Positions 53,594 to 62,763 of a stretch of DNA of 64,000 nt are shown piece by piece (position 1 is the first letter of the stretch; the number at the start of each line of letters is the position of its first letter). A program made the translations under genes and the position numbers. Under the pieces are notes generated by a model. The model did no database searches. It had not been told where the DNA came from and saw nothing but the letters and a program-made list of their open reading frames with translations. Origin of the DNA: Planctomycetota bacterium (GTDB lineage: Bacteria > Planctomycetota > UBA1135 > GCA-002686595); contig JAEUHY010000064.1 of the NCBI GenBank assembly GCA_016795325.1, positions 84,820-148,819 on the forward strand, written 5' to 3'.

Positions 53594-54922
53594 ATGTTTC
53601 GCGCTCCCCATCGCCTCCCTCATGCCCTGGTCGTGCTGTCGTTGTGCTGCGCTCCGCTGATCGCGCAGGGGCCGCCGCCGAACTACTACGCGAGCGTCAA
53701 CGCCAGCAATGCAACGACCCTGCGCACCACGTTGCACGCCGTGATCGATGACCACACTCGCGTCCCGTACACGGCGTCGGCGACCGACACCTGGGACGTG
53801 CTCGCGCTGGCGAGCGAAGACCCGACGAACACGACGCGTATCCTCGACGTGTACGGCAACGCGAGCCTCTCCAAGCAGACCGGCGGCAACAGCGTCTACA
53901 ACCGCGAGCACACCTGGCCGAACAGCTACGGGTTCCCGGTCGACGGCGGGTGCAACTACCCGTACACGGACTGCCACATGCTGTTCCTGTCGGACATCTT
54001 CTACAACTCCGAGCGCGGCAACGCGCCGTACCGCGCCGCGTCGAACGGCACGGAGTACACGACGGTCTTCAACGCCGGCCTCGGTGGCGGAAGCGGCGTG
54101 TACCCGGGCAACTCGAACTGGGGCAACGGATCGACGAGCTCGGGGAGTTGGGAGACGTGGATCGGTCGTCGCGGCGACGTGGCGCGCGCGATCCTGTACG
54201 CGGATCTGCGCTACGAGGGCGGCACGCACGCCGGCACGGGTTGCGCGGAGCCCGATCTCATCGTGACGGACACGCAGTCGCTCATCGCGAACTCGTCCTC
54301 GAGCAACAACACGTCGGTCGCCTACATGGGCATTCGCTCCGTGCTCCTGCAGTGGCACCAACAGGATCCGCCGGATGCCTGGGAGATGCGCCGCAACGAC
54401 GTCGTGTTCGGATTCCAGGGCAATCGCAACCCGTTCATCGATCATCCAGAGTGGGTGAATTGCCTGTACAGCGGTGCGTGCAGCGTCGCTGTCGCTTACT
54501 GCACGTCGAGCACGACGACGAACGGTTGCGTGCCGGCCATCTCCGCCACGGGTTCGCCGAGCGTCACGGCGAACTCCGGCTTCGTGCTGTCGACGCTCAG
54601 CGTCGAAGGCCAGCGCAGCGGGCTCATTTTCTACGGAACGAGCGGCGCCGCGAGCTCCGTGTGGGCCATCGGGAGCAGCAGTTGGTTGTGCGTGAAGGCG
54701 CCGACGCAGCGCATGAACTCGCTCAACTCGGGCGGTGCGAACAACACCTGCACCGGAGTGCTCTCGACGGACTGGCTCAACTGGCTGAGCACGCATCCCA
54801 ACGCGCTGGGCCAGCCCTTCAGCTCCGGCGTCGTCGTGCGTGCGCAGGCTTGGTTCCGCGACCCGCCGGCGCCGGGAGCGACCAACCTCTCGAACGCGAT
54901 CCAGTTCACGACGTTGCCGTAG
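53594..54922 (+). CDS. Secreted endonuclease I with YCT-type C-terminal domain
   Basis: 442 residues with a signal peptide ending near PLIAQG. The nuclease domain (about 25-295) has the EndA/NucM signature YNREHTWPNSYGF with the catalytic His, DCHMLFLSD, and QGNRNPFIDHPEWV near its end, so metal-dependent cleavage of extracellular DNA or RNA is expected. The last about 140 residues are the shared domain: AYCTSSTTTNGCVPAI, EGQRSGLIFYG, WLCVKAPTQR, SGGANNTCTG, DW, AQAWFRDPP, TNLSNAI. The domain therefore rides on an enzyme here, showing it is a transferable module. The GGAGG box is only 1 base before the ATG, an odd spacing. Confidence 0.9.
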   Translation: MFRAPHRLPHALVVLSLCCAPLIAQGPPPNYYASVNASNATTLRTTLHAVIDDHTRVPYTASATDTWDVLALASEDPTNTTRILDVYGNASLSKQTGGNSVYNREHTWPNSYGFPVDGGCNYPYTDCHMLFLSDIFYNSERGNAPYRAASNGTEYTTVFNAGLGGGSGVYPGNSNWGNGSTSSGSWETWIGRRGDVARAILYADLRYEGGTHAGTGCAEPDLIVTDTQSLIANSSSSNNTSVAYMGIRSVLLQWHQQDPPDAWEMRRNDVVFGFQGNRNPFIDHPEWVNCLYSGACSVAVAYCTSSTTTNGCVPAISATGSPSVTANSGFVLSTLSVEGQRSGLIFYGTSGAASSVWAIGSSSWLCVKAPTQRMNSLNSGGANNTCTGVLSTDWLNWLSTHPNALGQPFSSGVVVRAQAWFRDPPAPGATNLSNAIQFTTLP

Positions 54923-54965
54923 CTGGCGGCGCGGCGAGCGCGCACGGCGCGCCGCGAAAACACAA

Positions 54966-54997
54966 GCGCGCGGCGAGTCGAAGGACCCGCCGCGCGC
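54966..54997. terminator. Bidirectional terminator between convergent genes
   Basis: Perfect 10-bp stem GCGCGCGGCG (54966-54975) / CGCCGCGCGC (54988-54997), with GTC/GAC extending the loop side. The plus strand is followed by CTGTTTTC and the minus strand by TTGTGTTTTC, so it can stop transcription from both the endonuclease and the DUF1579 gene. Confidence 0.85.
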
Positions 54998-55023
54998 CTG
55001 TTTTCTAGGGAAACCAGACCGCG

Positions 55024-55566
55024 CTACTTCGCGCGCTTGTAGGCAATCGTGAAGGAGCTGACTTCCTTGCCGTCGGCGCCGGTCCCGAAGACTTCGAACT
55101 TCATGGAGTTCTCATCCGGCCAAGTCGTGACGTAGCGGTGCTTCTCCAACTTGCCGCTCGGGCCCATCATCTCGCCGTACATGGTCATCGTCTTGGTCTT
55201 CTCGTCGTACGCGCCTTCGAGCAGCGTCGGGCTCGCCGTCATGTTGTCGACCCACATCGTGACGAACTTCTTCTTGTTGACGTCGTAGCCGTCGATACCG
55301 CGGCCGATGAAGGGCATGCCCATCATGTCGCTGGTGAAGGACGACAGCGTGGTGAACCCGCCCGGGCCCAACTCGACGGTCATCTGACCCTTGGAGGACT
55401 GGCCCATCATCTCCATGGTCGAATCCCACTTGCCGACGGAGCGCGCGAGCAACTTGTGCTCGGGGCCGGGCTGGGGCATTTCCATGCCGGCGGCGTCTTG
55501 CCGGAAGGCCCACACGGCGGTTCCGAGGACAGCGGCGGCGAGAACGAGAAACAGCTTTTGAAACAT
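55024..55566 (-). CDS. Secreted DUF1579-family protein
   Basis: 180 residues with a signal peptide (MFQKLFLVLAAAVLGTAVWA) and a GGAGAT site before the ATG. The mature part has the DUF1579 pattern: EHKLLARSVGKWDSTMEMMG, GGFTTLSSFTSDMMGMPFIG, GYDVNKKKFVTMWVDNM, then MKFEVFGTGADGKEV. A lipocalin-like beta barrel of unknown ligand is typical of the family. Met-rich near the loops. Convergent with the endonuclease gene across a strong terminator. Confidence 0.9.
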   Translation of the reverse strand: MFQKLFLVLAAAVLGTAVWAFRQDAAGMEMPQPGPEHKLLARSVGKWDSTMEMMGQSSKGQMTVELGPGGFTTLSSFTSDMMGMPFIGRGIDGYDVNKKKFVTMWVDNMTASPTLLEGAYDEKTKTMTMYGEMMGPSGKLEKHRYVTTWPDENSMKFEVFGTGADGKEVSSFTIAYKRAK

Positions 55567-55818
55567 CGGAGATCTCCAATAGGGAGGACGGGGAAAGGAA
55601 AGGCCAGGTGGGTGTGTCCTGCCAGAAGCACCCGTTGGCCGCGCGGCGCAGTGTCGCAGTCGCTCGCCCCACGCGGCAAGAGTTCGCCGGCCGCGCGGAC
55701 CTTTCCCGGGAATGCAAACTCCGCAGTTCGCGTCGGGTCTCTCTGTGTTTTCCACCGCGCCGCTGCGCCAGTCCTTCCGACGTTGGCTCCAGTCGACTTC
55801 GCGCGCGCTGTCCCGCAG

Positions 55819-56418
55819 ATGGTTAACTTCATGGACATGAAGCAGCGCCTCGTTCTCACAACCTTGCTGACCTTCGGTCTCGCCGCCGCCGCGCCAGTCG
55901 TCGTGTCTTCCTTTCTACAGGCGCCCGCCGGAGTCGCGCTGAGCTTCAACGCCGTTGCGTTGCCGCCGGTCCGGCTCAACGGCAATCGCCCCGCTCCCGC
56001 GCGCCGCGTCAGCGGCCCGCTCAGTCCGACCTTCAACGAGGTGTTGAGCGGCAACCTCGTGATCGAGACCGACGCGCAGATGAGGCTCGTGTGGGAGGCG
56101 GTGCTGCTCGGTCCGTACGACCCGACGTTGTTCGACTTCCAGAACAACTTCGTCGTGTGGATGGGCGGCGGCGCGCTGCAGTTGGGCTCCTTCGACATCA
56201 GCGCCATCGAGCGCGTGGACGCGCTGTGGAACAACCCGCTGGGGTTCGGAGGTTCGACCGATCAGGATCCGTTCCTCGCGGCGACTGGACTCACGTTCCT
56301 GCCCGGCGCTTTCCCGCAGTTTCCGCCGCCGCCGACGTGGCGCGTGAGCGCGGTGCAAGTCAGCCGGGCCGAGTTCGACGACGTCGTGTTCCACCGCACG
56401 CTGGTCGCTGCGCCCTGA
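55819..56418 (+). CDS. Small exported protein, unknown function
   Basis: 199 residues from the ATG at 55819; ATGs at 55831 and 55837 are equally plausible and the last gives the most ordinary signal peptide (MKQRLVLTTLLTFGLAAAAP). The mature part has two tryptophan/phenylalanine-rich beta segments (FDFQNNFVVWMGGGALQLGS, VDALWNNPLGFGG) and no cysteines. No family recognised. The upstream frame to 55138 is antisense to the DUF1579 gene and is rejected. Confidence 0.65.
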   Translation: MVNFMDMKQRLVLTTLLTFGLAAAAPVVVSSFLQAPAGVALSFNAVALPPVRLNGNRPAPARRVSGPLSPTFNEVLSGNLVIETDAQMRLVWEAVLLGPYDPTLFDFQNNFVVWMGGGALQLGSFDISAIERVDALWNNPLGFGGSTDQDPFLAATGLTFLPGAFPQFPPPPTWRVSAVQVSRAEFDDVVFHRTLVAAP

Positions 56419-56543
56419 CGACGCCGAGCCGACGCTCGGTGCGCGTTGTGGGCCGCGCGCGCGGCCGTCTCGACGTCTCAGCGTGAATCCGCGCCGAAAC
56501 CACAACGGTTCGACTCCGTAGTGCCGCCGAGAAGAACTGCCGC

Positions 56544-57632
56544 GTGAAGCTCCTCGTCACCCAAGCGCTCCTGCTGCTGACCACGATCAGCGGCTGCGCG
56601 TCTGCCACCAAGCCCACGGACCGCTTCGAACGCACCACGCCCGAAGCCGCCGGCTACTCGGCCGAGAAGTTGGCCGAACTGCCCGCGCTGCTCGCCGCCA
56701 GCGGCTCGGACAGCTTGTTGCTCCTCCACGACGGCCGCGTGTTCTTCGAGTGGGGCGACATCCGCAAGAAGCTGCTCGTGCACTCGATCCGCAAGGCGTT
56801 GCTCAGCAGCTTGCTCGGCATGTCGTGGGCGGAAGGCCGGATCGATTTGCAGGCGACCTTGCTCGAGCTCGAAATCGACGACATTTCGCCGTCGCTGAGC
56901 GACGCGGAAAAGCGCGCCACACTCGAGCAGGTGCTGCAGTCGCGTTCGGGCGTGTACCACGCGGCGGCTGCGGAATCCGAGGGGATGGCGCGCGAGCGGC
57001 CGGCGCGCGGCGCCCACGCGCCCGGGGCGCACTTCTACTACAACAACTGGGACTTCAACGTCGCAGGGCACGTGTTCGAACGCCTCGCCGGCGAGAGCGT
57101 GCACGACGCGTTCACCCGTCGGATCGCCAAGCCGCTCGGAATGCTCGATTGGGATGCGCGCATCGTGCCGCAACCCGCGGAGGGCGAGCGCATCGACCCG
57201 CGCGCGGATGGCTGGCGCCAATTCGAGCCAGAACACTCGCGCTATCCCGCGTGGCACTTTCGACTCTCGGCGCACGACCTCGCGCTCTACGGCCAACTGT
57301 TTCTCGAACGCGGCCGCTGGGACGGACAGCAGCTCGTTCCGGCCGAGTGGATCGAGATGAGCACGCGCCCCGTGTCGATCGTCGACGAGCGCTACGGCTT
57401 GGCGTACGGGATGCTGTGGGACGTGCTCGTGCCCGACGCGCCCGACGAAACGCCGTCGTTCTTCCACACGGGCGTCGGCGTGCACATGCTCGGCGTATAT
57501 CCCAAGCACAAGCTCGTGCTCGTGCACCGCGTCGACACGGAGAGCAGGCGGGATTTCGACGACGGCGACCTGTACCGGATCATTCGCCTCGTCCACAGCG
57601 CGCGTCTCCCCTCGCCGTCGAGCGACAAGTGA
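56544..57632 (+). CDS. Class-C beta-lactamase-like serine hydrolase lipoprotein
   Basis: 362 residues from a GTG. The signal MKLLVTQALLLLTTISGCAS has a lipobox Cys (TISGC). The serine hydrolase motifs are SxxK at Ser81-Lys84 (HSIRKALL), Tyr166-x-Asn168 (YYNNWDFN), and HTG (FFHTGVGVHML). These match the beta-lactamase / DD-peptidase / esterase EstB fold. The actual activity (beta-lactam, peptidoglycan or ester hydrolysis) cannot be told. It stands alone, 52 bp before the alpha/beta hydrolase gene on the same strand. Confidence 0.9.
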   Translation: MKLLVTQALLLLTTISGCASATKPTDRFERTTPEAAGYSAEKLAELPALLAASGSDSLLLLHDGRVFFEWGDIRKKLLVHSIRKALLSSLLGMSWAEGRIDLQATLLELEIDDISPSLSDAEKRATLEQVLQSRSGVYHAAAAESEGMARERPARGAHAPGAHFYYNNWDFNVAGHVFERLAGESVHDAFTRRIAKPLGMLDWDARIVPQPAEGERIDPRADGWRQFEPEHSRYPAWHFRLSAHDLALYGQLFLERGRWDGQQLVPAEWIEMSTRPVSIVDERYGLAYGMLWDVLVPDAPDETPSFFHTGVGVHMLGVYPKHKLVLVHRVDTESRRDFDDGDLYRIIRLVHSARLPSPSSDK

Positions 57633-57684
57633 ACTCCGGCGCCGCGGATGTTCGGCGCCGCGAAGCTGCGGCTACGATCGCCGC

Positions 57685-59172
57685 ATGAGACTTCTACTCG
57701 CTCCCGCCATCGTTGCCTGCGCGGCGCTTGGGCTGTCGCAGTCGGACCAAGCGCAGCCCGCGCCGGCGCCCGCGCAACCCAACGCGCGCTACGAACTCGG
57801 CTGGCGCGTGCGGGCTTTGGAGCGGGCGTGGGCGGTGAACGCGGACGCCGAGAAGCGCAAGGTGGCGCTCCCGCACGTGGAAGCGGCTGTGCAGCGTTTC
57901 TTCGGGCTGAAGCTTTCGGAGGCGGCGGAGCAACTCGACCTCGCGCGGCTCGTGCTCGAGTCCAATCGATCGCAGTGCAACTGGAACGACGCCTGGGCGT
58001 TGACGCCGGAGCGCAGGCTGGTCGACGACACGCTCCAGGAGTTGAAGCTCGGGCTGACGCAGTTCTATCGCCCGTGCAACATGCAGGACGTCGTCTTGAC
58101 TGCGAGCTTCGACGGCGACGGTGTTGAGCGCTACAGCTGCCAAGTATCAGCAGAGATCGGCGAAGTGCCGGAAGTGGACACGCTCGGTCTCGCGCAGGCC
58201 GCGCTGGGCGACCGACGCGTCGAGTTCAGCATCTTCAACGGCGACCTCGTCTTGTCGAAGCGCACCTTCACGCTCTCCATCGTCGAGAAGTGCGCCGAAC
58301 GCCTCGCTGCGCTCGAGGCCGCGCTCGGCGCGCTCCCCGAAGCTGCGCCGCGGCTCGAGCGCGAGAGCGGCAAAGCGCTGCTCGCGCTCTTGCAGTCCCT
58401 CGCCAAGGGCTCGAGCGAAGAAACGGACTATCCCGGCGCGCGACTGTTGGCCGAAGCCGAACAGCTTGTCGCCGCCGCTGCGAAGGGCGAGCGCTTCTAC
58501 GCAGCGCCGAAAACGGGCGAGTTCTGGCTATCCGTGCCGACGAGCGAGAAACGCACGACGCGGGTGCGCGTCTTCGTTCCGCCGCCGCGTCCCGACGGCG
58601 CCGCGCCGCCGCTCGTGCTCGCGCTGCACGGCGCCGGCGGCAGCGAGAACATGTTCTTCGACAGCTACGGCGACGGCGAGATCGTGCGCCAGTGCGAGCG
58701 CCGCGGTTGGATGCTCGTCGCGCCGCGGCTCGGTTTCGGAGGCGTCGCCGCCGGCCCGCTGCTCGACGCGCTCGCCGAACGTTTCGCATTCGACGCGTCG
58801 CGCGTGTTCCTCGTCGGTCACTCGATGGGCGCAGGCGCGGGTTGTGCGCTCGTGCTCGACCAGCCGGCGCGCTACCGCGCGTTCGCCGCGCTCGGCGGCG
58901 GCCAGGCGCTCAGAAACGCTGAAAAACTGCGCAACTTGGACGTGTTCGTCGCCGCTGGCGAGCGCGATTTCGGTTTGGGCGGCGCGAAACAACTGCACGC
59001 CTCGCTCGTGGCCGCCGGGTGCGAGCGAGCACAGTTCCGGTTGGTGGCGAACACCGAGCATCTGCTTGTCGTCCAAGACGCTTTGCCGGAGGTGTTCGCG
59101 TGGTTCGACAGCCTCGCGAGCGCTGCGCAGGACACTCCCGACAGCTCGGGCCGCCAACGATCGGAACGATGA
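57685..59172 (+). CDS. Exported alpha/beta hydrolase, paralog of the thioredoxin-fusion C-terminus
   Basis: 495 residues with a signal peptide (MRLLLAPAIVACAALGLSQ). Residues about 30-280 are helical, aligned by eye with the middle of the 50938-53397 protein (YPGARLLAEAEQLV). The hydrolase domain has PLVLALHGAGG (oxyanion), GHSMGAG at 378-384 with Ser380 nucleophile, GERDFGLGG acid position, and NTEHLLVVQDALPEVFAWFD with a His. It is a feruloyl-esterase / PHB-depolymerase type serine esterase. The stop overlaps an ATG of the next gene (ATGA at 59169), so it may be translationally coupled to the sulfatase-like gene. Confidence 0.88.
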   Translation: MRLLLAPAIVACAALGLSQSDQAQPAPAPAQPNARYELGWRVRALERAWAVNADAEKRKVALPHVEAAVQRFFGLKLSEAAEQLDLARLVLESNRSQCNWNDAWALTPERRLVDDTLQELKLGLTQFYRPCNMQDVVLTASFDGDGVERYSCQVSAEIGEVPEVDTLGLAQAALGDRRVEFSIFNGDLVLSKRTFTLSIVEKCAERLAALEAALGALPEAAPRLERESGKALLALLQSLAKGSSEETDYPGARLLAEAEQLVAAAAKGERFYAAPKTGEFWLSVPTSEKRTTRVRVFVPPPRPDGAAPPLVLALHGAGGSENMFFDSYGDGEIVRQCERRGWMLVAPRLGFGGVAAGPLLDALAERFAFDASRVFLVGHSMGAGAGCALVLDQPARYRAFAALGGGQALRNAEKLRNLDVFVAAGERDFGLGGAKQLHASLVAAGCERAQFRLVANTEHLLVVQDALPEVFAWFDSLASAAQDTPDSSGRQRSER

Positions 59173-59246
59173 ACGATTCTTCGCAGCGCAAGGCGTCAGC
59201 CCTGAACACTCCGTGTCCGCGTGTGCGCGTCGAGCACGCGCATCCG

Positions 59247-61145
59247 ATGAGCTCCGAGCGGCGGCTGCGATCCTGGTTCGGCGCGTGCATTGCGACGCTC
59301 GCCCTGGCGGCTTGCGGCGACGACGCGCCGCCCAAAGCTCCGACGAGCGTCGCTGCCCCGGTCGCTGCCGACGCTACGCCGCGAGCTGGCGCCGCGAGCG
59401 GCTTCAACGTGCTGCTGGTGACGCTCGACACCGTCCGCGCGGATGCGCTCGGCTGCTACGGCGACCCGAAAGCGCGCACGCCGGTGCTCGATCGCCTCGC
59501 GCGAACGGGAGTTCGTTTCGAGCGCGCGCTCGCGCCGGCGCCGATCACGCTGCCCTCGCACTCGACGCTCATGACCGGGCTCGATCCGCTCACGCACAAC
59601 GTGCGCAACAACGGCACGTTTCGGCTCGCGAGTGAGCACCTGACGCTTGCTGAGCGCCTTGCCGCACACGGCTACGCCACAGCGGCAGTCGTCTCGGCCA
59701 TCGTGCTCGACGCGCGCTTTGGTCTCGACCAGGGTTTCGCGAGCTACGACGACGAGCTGCACCTCGACAGCGGAGCGCCGCGCGAGGGGATGTTCCGCGA
59801 GCGCCGCGCAAACAAGGTGACCGATCGTGCTCGCGAGTGGCTCGCCGCTCACGAGCGCACCGCGCCGGGCCAGCCCTTCTTCTTGTGGGCGCACTACTTC
59901 GATGCGCACTATCCGTACGAAGCGCCGGCCCAGTTCCTGCCGCCAGGCGTGAGCAACGATCCGGCGCAGGCGTATTCCGCCGAGAGGATCCGTGCGCAGT
60001 ACCTCGCCGAGGTGGCGTTCGTCGACGCCGAGCTCGGCCGTCTGCTCGAAGCGTTCGGGCCCGAGAAGCTCGCGCGCACGCTCGTCGTCGTGACGGCGGA
60101 CCACGGCGAGTCGCTCGGCGCCCACGGCGAGCACACACATTCGCTCCTGATCTACGACGGCGTGATGCGCGTGCCGCTCATCGTTTCGTCGCCGGCGCTG
60201 TTCCCGGCCATTCAACACGTCGCCGACCGAGTCGTGGGCTTGGTCGACGTCGCGCCGACCTTGCTCGAGTTGCTCGGCGTGCCGCCAGGTGACACACGCT
60301 TCGACGGACGCTCGCTGTTCGACGCCACGCCCGATCCCGAGCGCGCGATCTACGGCGAGAGTCTCGTCACGTACTACAACCACGGCTGGGCGCCGCTGCA
60401 CTCGCTCACGCGGCTGGAGGACAAGGTCATCCGCGCGCCGCGGCCCGAGCACTATGACTTGAAGCGCGATCCGCTCGAGCGCGACAACTTGATGCTGAAG
60501 GCGCCGCAGCGTGGTCAGGCGCTGCTCACGCGTTTGGAGCGGCTCACCGGCCCGGCCGTCGCGCCCGCTGAGTCAGGCTTGAGCGCTGACGACGCGCGCG
60601 AGCTTGCGGCGCTCGGCTACACGCGCTCCGAGCCGCAGCAGGGCGCGGCGCAAGTGGATCCCAAGGACGCGATCGTCACGTGGGCCCTGCTCACGAATGC
60701 ACAAGCGGCTTCGGTCGCGGGTCGGCACGACGAGGCGCTGCGCGAGATTCGCAAGGTGCTCGCGCAGCATCCCGGCGACGCGTTCGCGTGGCAGAGCGAG
60801 TACGCGGTGCTCAACCGCCGCGGGGCGCTCGAAGAGGCGCGCGCCGCGCTGGAGCACGTCATCGAGCTCAATCCGAGCGCGGAGGTCTACGTCCGCATGG
60901 CGTGGCTCCAGTTCCAACTCGGGCGTCGCCCCGAGTGCGAGCGCGCGCTGGCCGCCGCGGAGCTGCTCGAGCCCGAGCACGGCGACATCGCGCTGATCCG
61001 CGGCGAGTGGTTGTTCAAGGAGCGGCGCTTCGAAGAAGCACGGGAGCAGTTTCAGCGCGCGCTTGCGATCGACCCCGGACGCACGAGCGAATCCGCGGGC
61101 ATGGGGATTCGCGCCGTCGAGAACGCTCTCGCGGGACAGCGCTGA
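59247..61145 (+). CDS. Sulfatase-like lipoprotein with TPR repeats
   Basis: 632 residues from an ATG at 59247, chosen because it gives a lipoprotein signal (ATLALAACGDD); an ATG at 59169 overlapping the previous stop is the alternative. Alkaline-phosphatase/sulfatase fold: LLVTLDTVRADALGCYG (metal Asp), PITLPSHSTLMTG, TADHGES (metal Asp-His). The nucleophile position is Thr rather than Cys or Ser of true sulfatases (no CxPxR), so it may be a phosphodiesterase or phosphotransferase. C-terminal TPR units follow (GRHDEALREIRKVLAQHP, RFEEAREQFQRALAIDP). Likely envelope-anchored. Confidence 0.88.
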   Translation: MSSERRLRSWFGACIATLALAACGDDAPPKAPTSVAAPVAADATPRAGAASGFNVLLVTLDTVRADALGCYGDPKARTPVLDRLARTGVRFERALAPAPITLPSHSTLMTGLDPLTHNVRNNGTFRLASEHLTLAERLAAHGYATAAVVSAIVLDARFGLDQGFASYDDELHLDSGAPREGMFRERRANKVTDRAREWLAAHERTAPGQPFFLWAHYFDAHYPYEAPAQFLPPGVSNDPAQAYSAERIRAQYLAEVAFVDAELGRLLEAFGPEKLARTLVVVTADHGESLGAHGEHTHSLLIYDGVMRVPLIVSSPALFPAIQHVADRVVGLVDVAPTLLELLGVPPGDTRFDGRSLFDATPDPERAIYGESLVTYYNHGWAPLHSLTRLEDKVIRAPRPEHYDLKRDPLERDNLMLKAPQRGQALLTRLERLTGPAVAPAESGLSADDARELAALGYTRSEPQQGAAQVDPKDAIVTWALLTNAQAASVAGRHDEALREIRKVLAQHPGDAFAWQSEYAVLNRRGALEEARAALEHVIELNPSAEVYVRMAWLQFQLGRRPECERALAAAELLEPEHGDIALIRGEWLFKERRFEEAREQFQRALAIDPGRTSESAGMGIRAVENALAGQR

Positions 61146-61241
61146 ACGCGTTGCGCGCCGTGGCGGGCGAGCGGCGCGCTGGACGCAAATGCGGCGCTGC
61201 GCCGAGCCCGCTCGAGCTGGCCCGGCGCGTCGCGCGCTCGA

Positions 61242-62363
61242 TCAATCCTTCTTCGCCAGTCCTTCGAGCAACTGCTTCTCGAGCTCCTCCGGCATGCTGG
61301 CGAGGATCGCGGCCTGCTGCTCGGGCTTGAGCGTCTTGCACCACGCCAGCGTGTCCTTGACGATCTCATCGATCGAACGGAAGTGCAGGCCGTTCTTGAC
61401 CGCGGCCGCGTTGCTGACCATGTGGAAGCCCTTGGTCTCGCCGGCGTAGGGCGCCCAGATCTGGAAGCGGGCTTGCGGCAGCTTCTCGAGTTGTTCGAGC
61501 GAAGCCCAGCGAGGCGTGCTCGGCTTCGAGCCGTTCTTCACGCAAGCTTCGATCACCTTGCCCCACTCGAGCTTCTTCTCGGGGCCGCAGGCGTTGAAGC
61601 GGCCGGTGAGCTTGTTTTCAGCGACGTGCACCATCCACTCGGACAGGTCGCGAACGTCGATCACCTGCAGCGGGTCGGTCGGCGCGCCCGGCACGACGAA
61701 CTCGCCGCCCTTGTCGGCGCGCATCGGCCAGTACGCAAAACGTCGCGACGTGTCGCCGGGGCCGACGATGTAGCCGGGCCGGATCACGCAGCACTTTCCG
61801 GGCATCGCGGCCTCAGCGGCTTGCTCGCACAACGCCTTGAGCGGGCCGTAGTACTCGTAGCCCTTGCCCATCTCCTCGAGCGTCGGGTCCGGCATCGTGC
61901 CGACCTCGGCCGTCTCGTCCATGCCTTCGATGTCGTTGCGTGCGTACACCGAGATGCTCGAGATGAACACGTAGTGCCCGACGTTCGGCGCGAGCAACTC
62001 AGCCGAAGCCTTCACGTGCCGCGGGTAGTAGCCGGTGTCGTCGAACACCGCGTCGAACTTGCGGCCCTCGAGCGCCTTGAGCCCCTCGCCCTTGCTCGGG
62101 TCGCGGTCGCCGCGCAGCTTCTCGAGCTCGGGGAACAGCTGCGGGTTGGTCTTGCCGCGGTTGAAGAGCGTGACGGTGTGGCCGCGCGATTTGGCGTACT
62201 CGACGAGCGCCGGGCCGATCAGGCCAGTGCCGCCGAGCACGAGAAGGTTGAGCTTGCGCGGCGCGTCGGTTTTCGTCTGGCCGAGTGCGGAGGCGCCGGG
62301 GAGCGCGAGCAAAGCTCCGGTGGCGGAGGCGTAGCGAAGGAACTCTCGACGATCGGTGTGCAT
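61242..62363 (-). CDS. Tat-exported NAD(P)-dependent epimerase/dehydratase-like protein
   Basis: 373 residues. The N-terminus has a twin-arginine signal (RREFLRYASATGALLALPGA). The dinucleotide fold begins at LLVLGGTGLIGPALVEYAKS. FISSISVYA and YYGPLKALCEQ provide the Ser and YxxxK of extended SDRs. The domain then continues with VIRPGYIVGPGD and VIDVRDLSEWMV. Tat export of a cofactor-binding SDR fits folding in the cytosol; a sugar-related or other periplasmic redox role is inferred. No partner gene is adjacent. Confidence 0.88.
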   Translation of the reverse strand: MHTDRREFLRYASATGALLALPGASALGQTKTDAPRKLNLLVLGGTGLIGPALVEYAKSRGHTVTLFNRGKTNPQLFPELEKLRGDRDPSKGEGLKALEGRKFDAVFDDTGYYPRHVKASAELLAPNVGHYVFISSISVYARNDIEGMDETAEVGTMPDPTLEEMGKGYEYYGPLKALCEQAAEAAMPGKCCVIRPGYIVGPGDTSRRFAYWPMRADKGGEFVVPGAPTDPLQVIDVRDLSEWMVHVAENKLTGRFNACGPEKKLEWGKVIEACVKNGSKPSTPRWASLEQLEKLPQARFQIWAPYAGETKGFHMVSNAAAVKNGLHFRSIDEIVKDTLAWCKTLKPEQQAAILASMPEELEKQLLEGLAKKD

Positions 62364-62763
62364 GGTGTGGGGGAGCGCGCTGGGCTGGTGCGCGCGATGG
62401 GGAGCCGCGTGAGGCTGCGATCAGCATGACGGCTCGTCCGCGCGAGCGCACCACCGCCGTGTTCGACGGCGCGTATCGAATCAGTACGGGGCGCCGGAGC
62501 TGGGGCTGTCATTCACCGGTTGCCGTTGGCGGTACGGCGCCAGGATCGAATCCACCAGGTGCGCGCGACGTCAACAGCAGCTCGCAACCGGCCGCGCGCA
62601 GGTGGTGGATTTGGTCCTGGCGCCGTACCGCCCCACCTGCGCGCGAAGTCAGCGGCAGCTCGCAACCGACGGAGCGCAGGTGGTGGATTGAATCCTGGCG
62701 TTGCGTCGCCAACTCCGCGCAGCCTTCGACCCCCTGGCCTGCACGACCGCTAGGATCTCCCGG
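62364..62763. other. Gene-free stretch containing a complex repeat element
   Basis: About 400 bases between divergent genes. It contains the repeat element at 62528-62710, and the rest (62364-62527) is unremarkable. A short CTAGGATCTCCCGGATG precedes deoB with no strong ribosome-binding site. Confidence 0.6.
62528..62710. repeat. Inverted-plus-direct repeat element before deoB
   Basis: GGCGGTACGGCGCCAGGA at 62528-62545 has an exact reverse complement at 62615-62632, within 40-bp imperfect arms. Overlapping this, two direct units of 78 bp (62555-62632 and 62633-62710) are about 79 percent identical. Unit 2 itself has a perfect CCACCTGCGC / GCGCAGGTGG stem. It is non-coding by appearance and resembles a REP/BIME or small MITE rather than a CRISPR or tRNA. 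Confidence 0.8.

Noticed and set aside
62541..62560. tRNA-like T-arm string (GGATCGAATCC...CCA)
   Set aside because: There is no acceptor, D or anticodon stem around it, and the loop is only 3 nt. It belongs to the repeat element.
62555..62710. Possible CRISPR array
   Set aside because: Only two units, 79 percent identical, with no unique spacers and no cas genes. The symmetry is that of a REP/BIME-type element.
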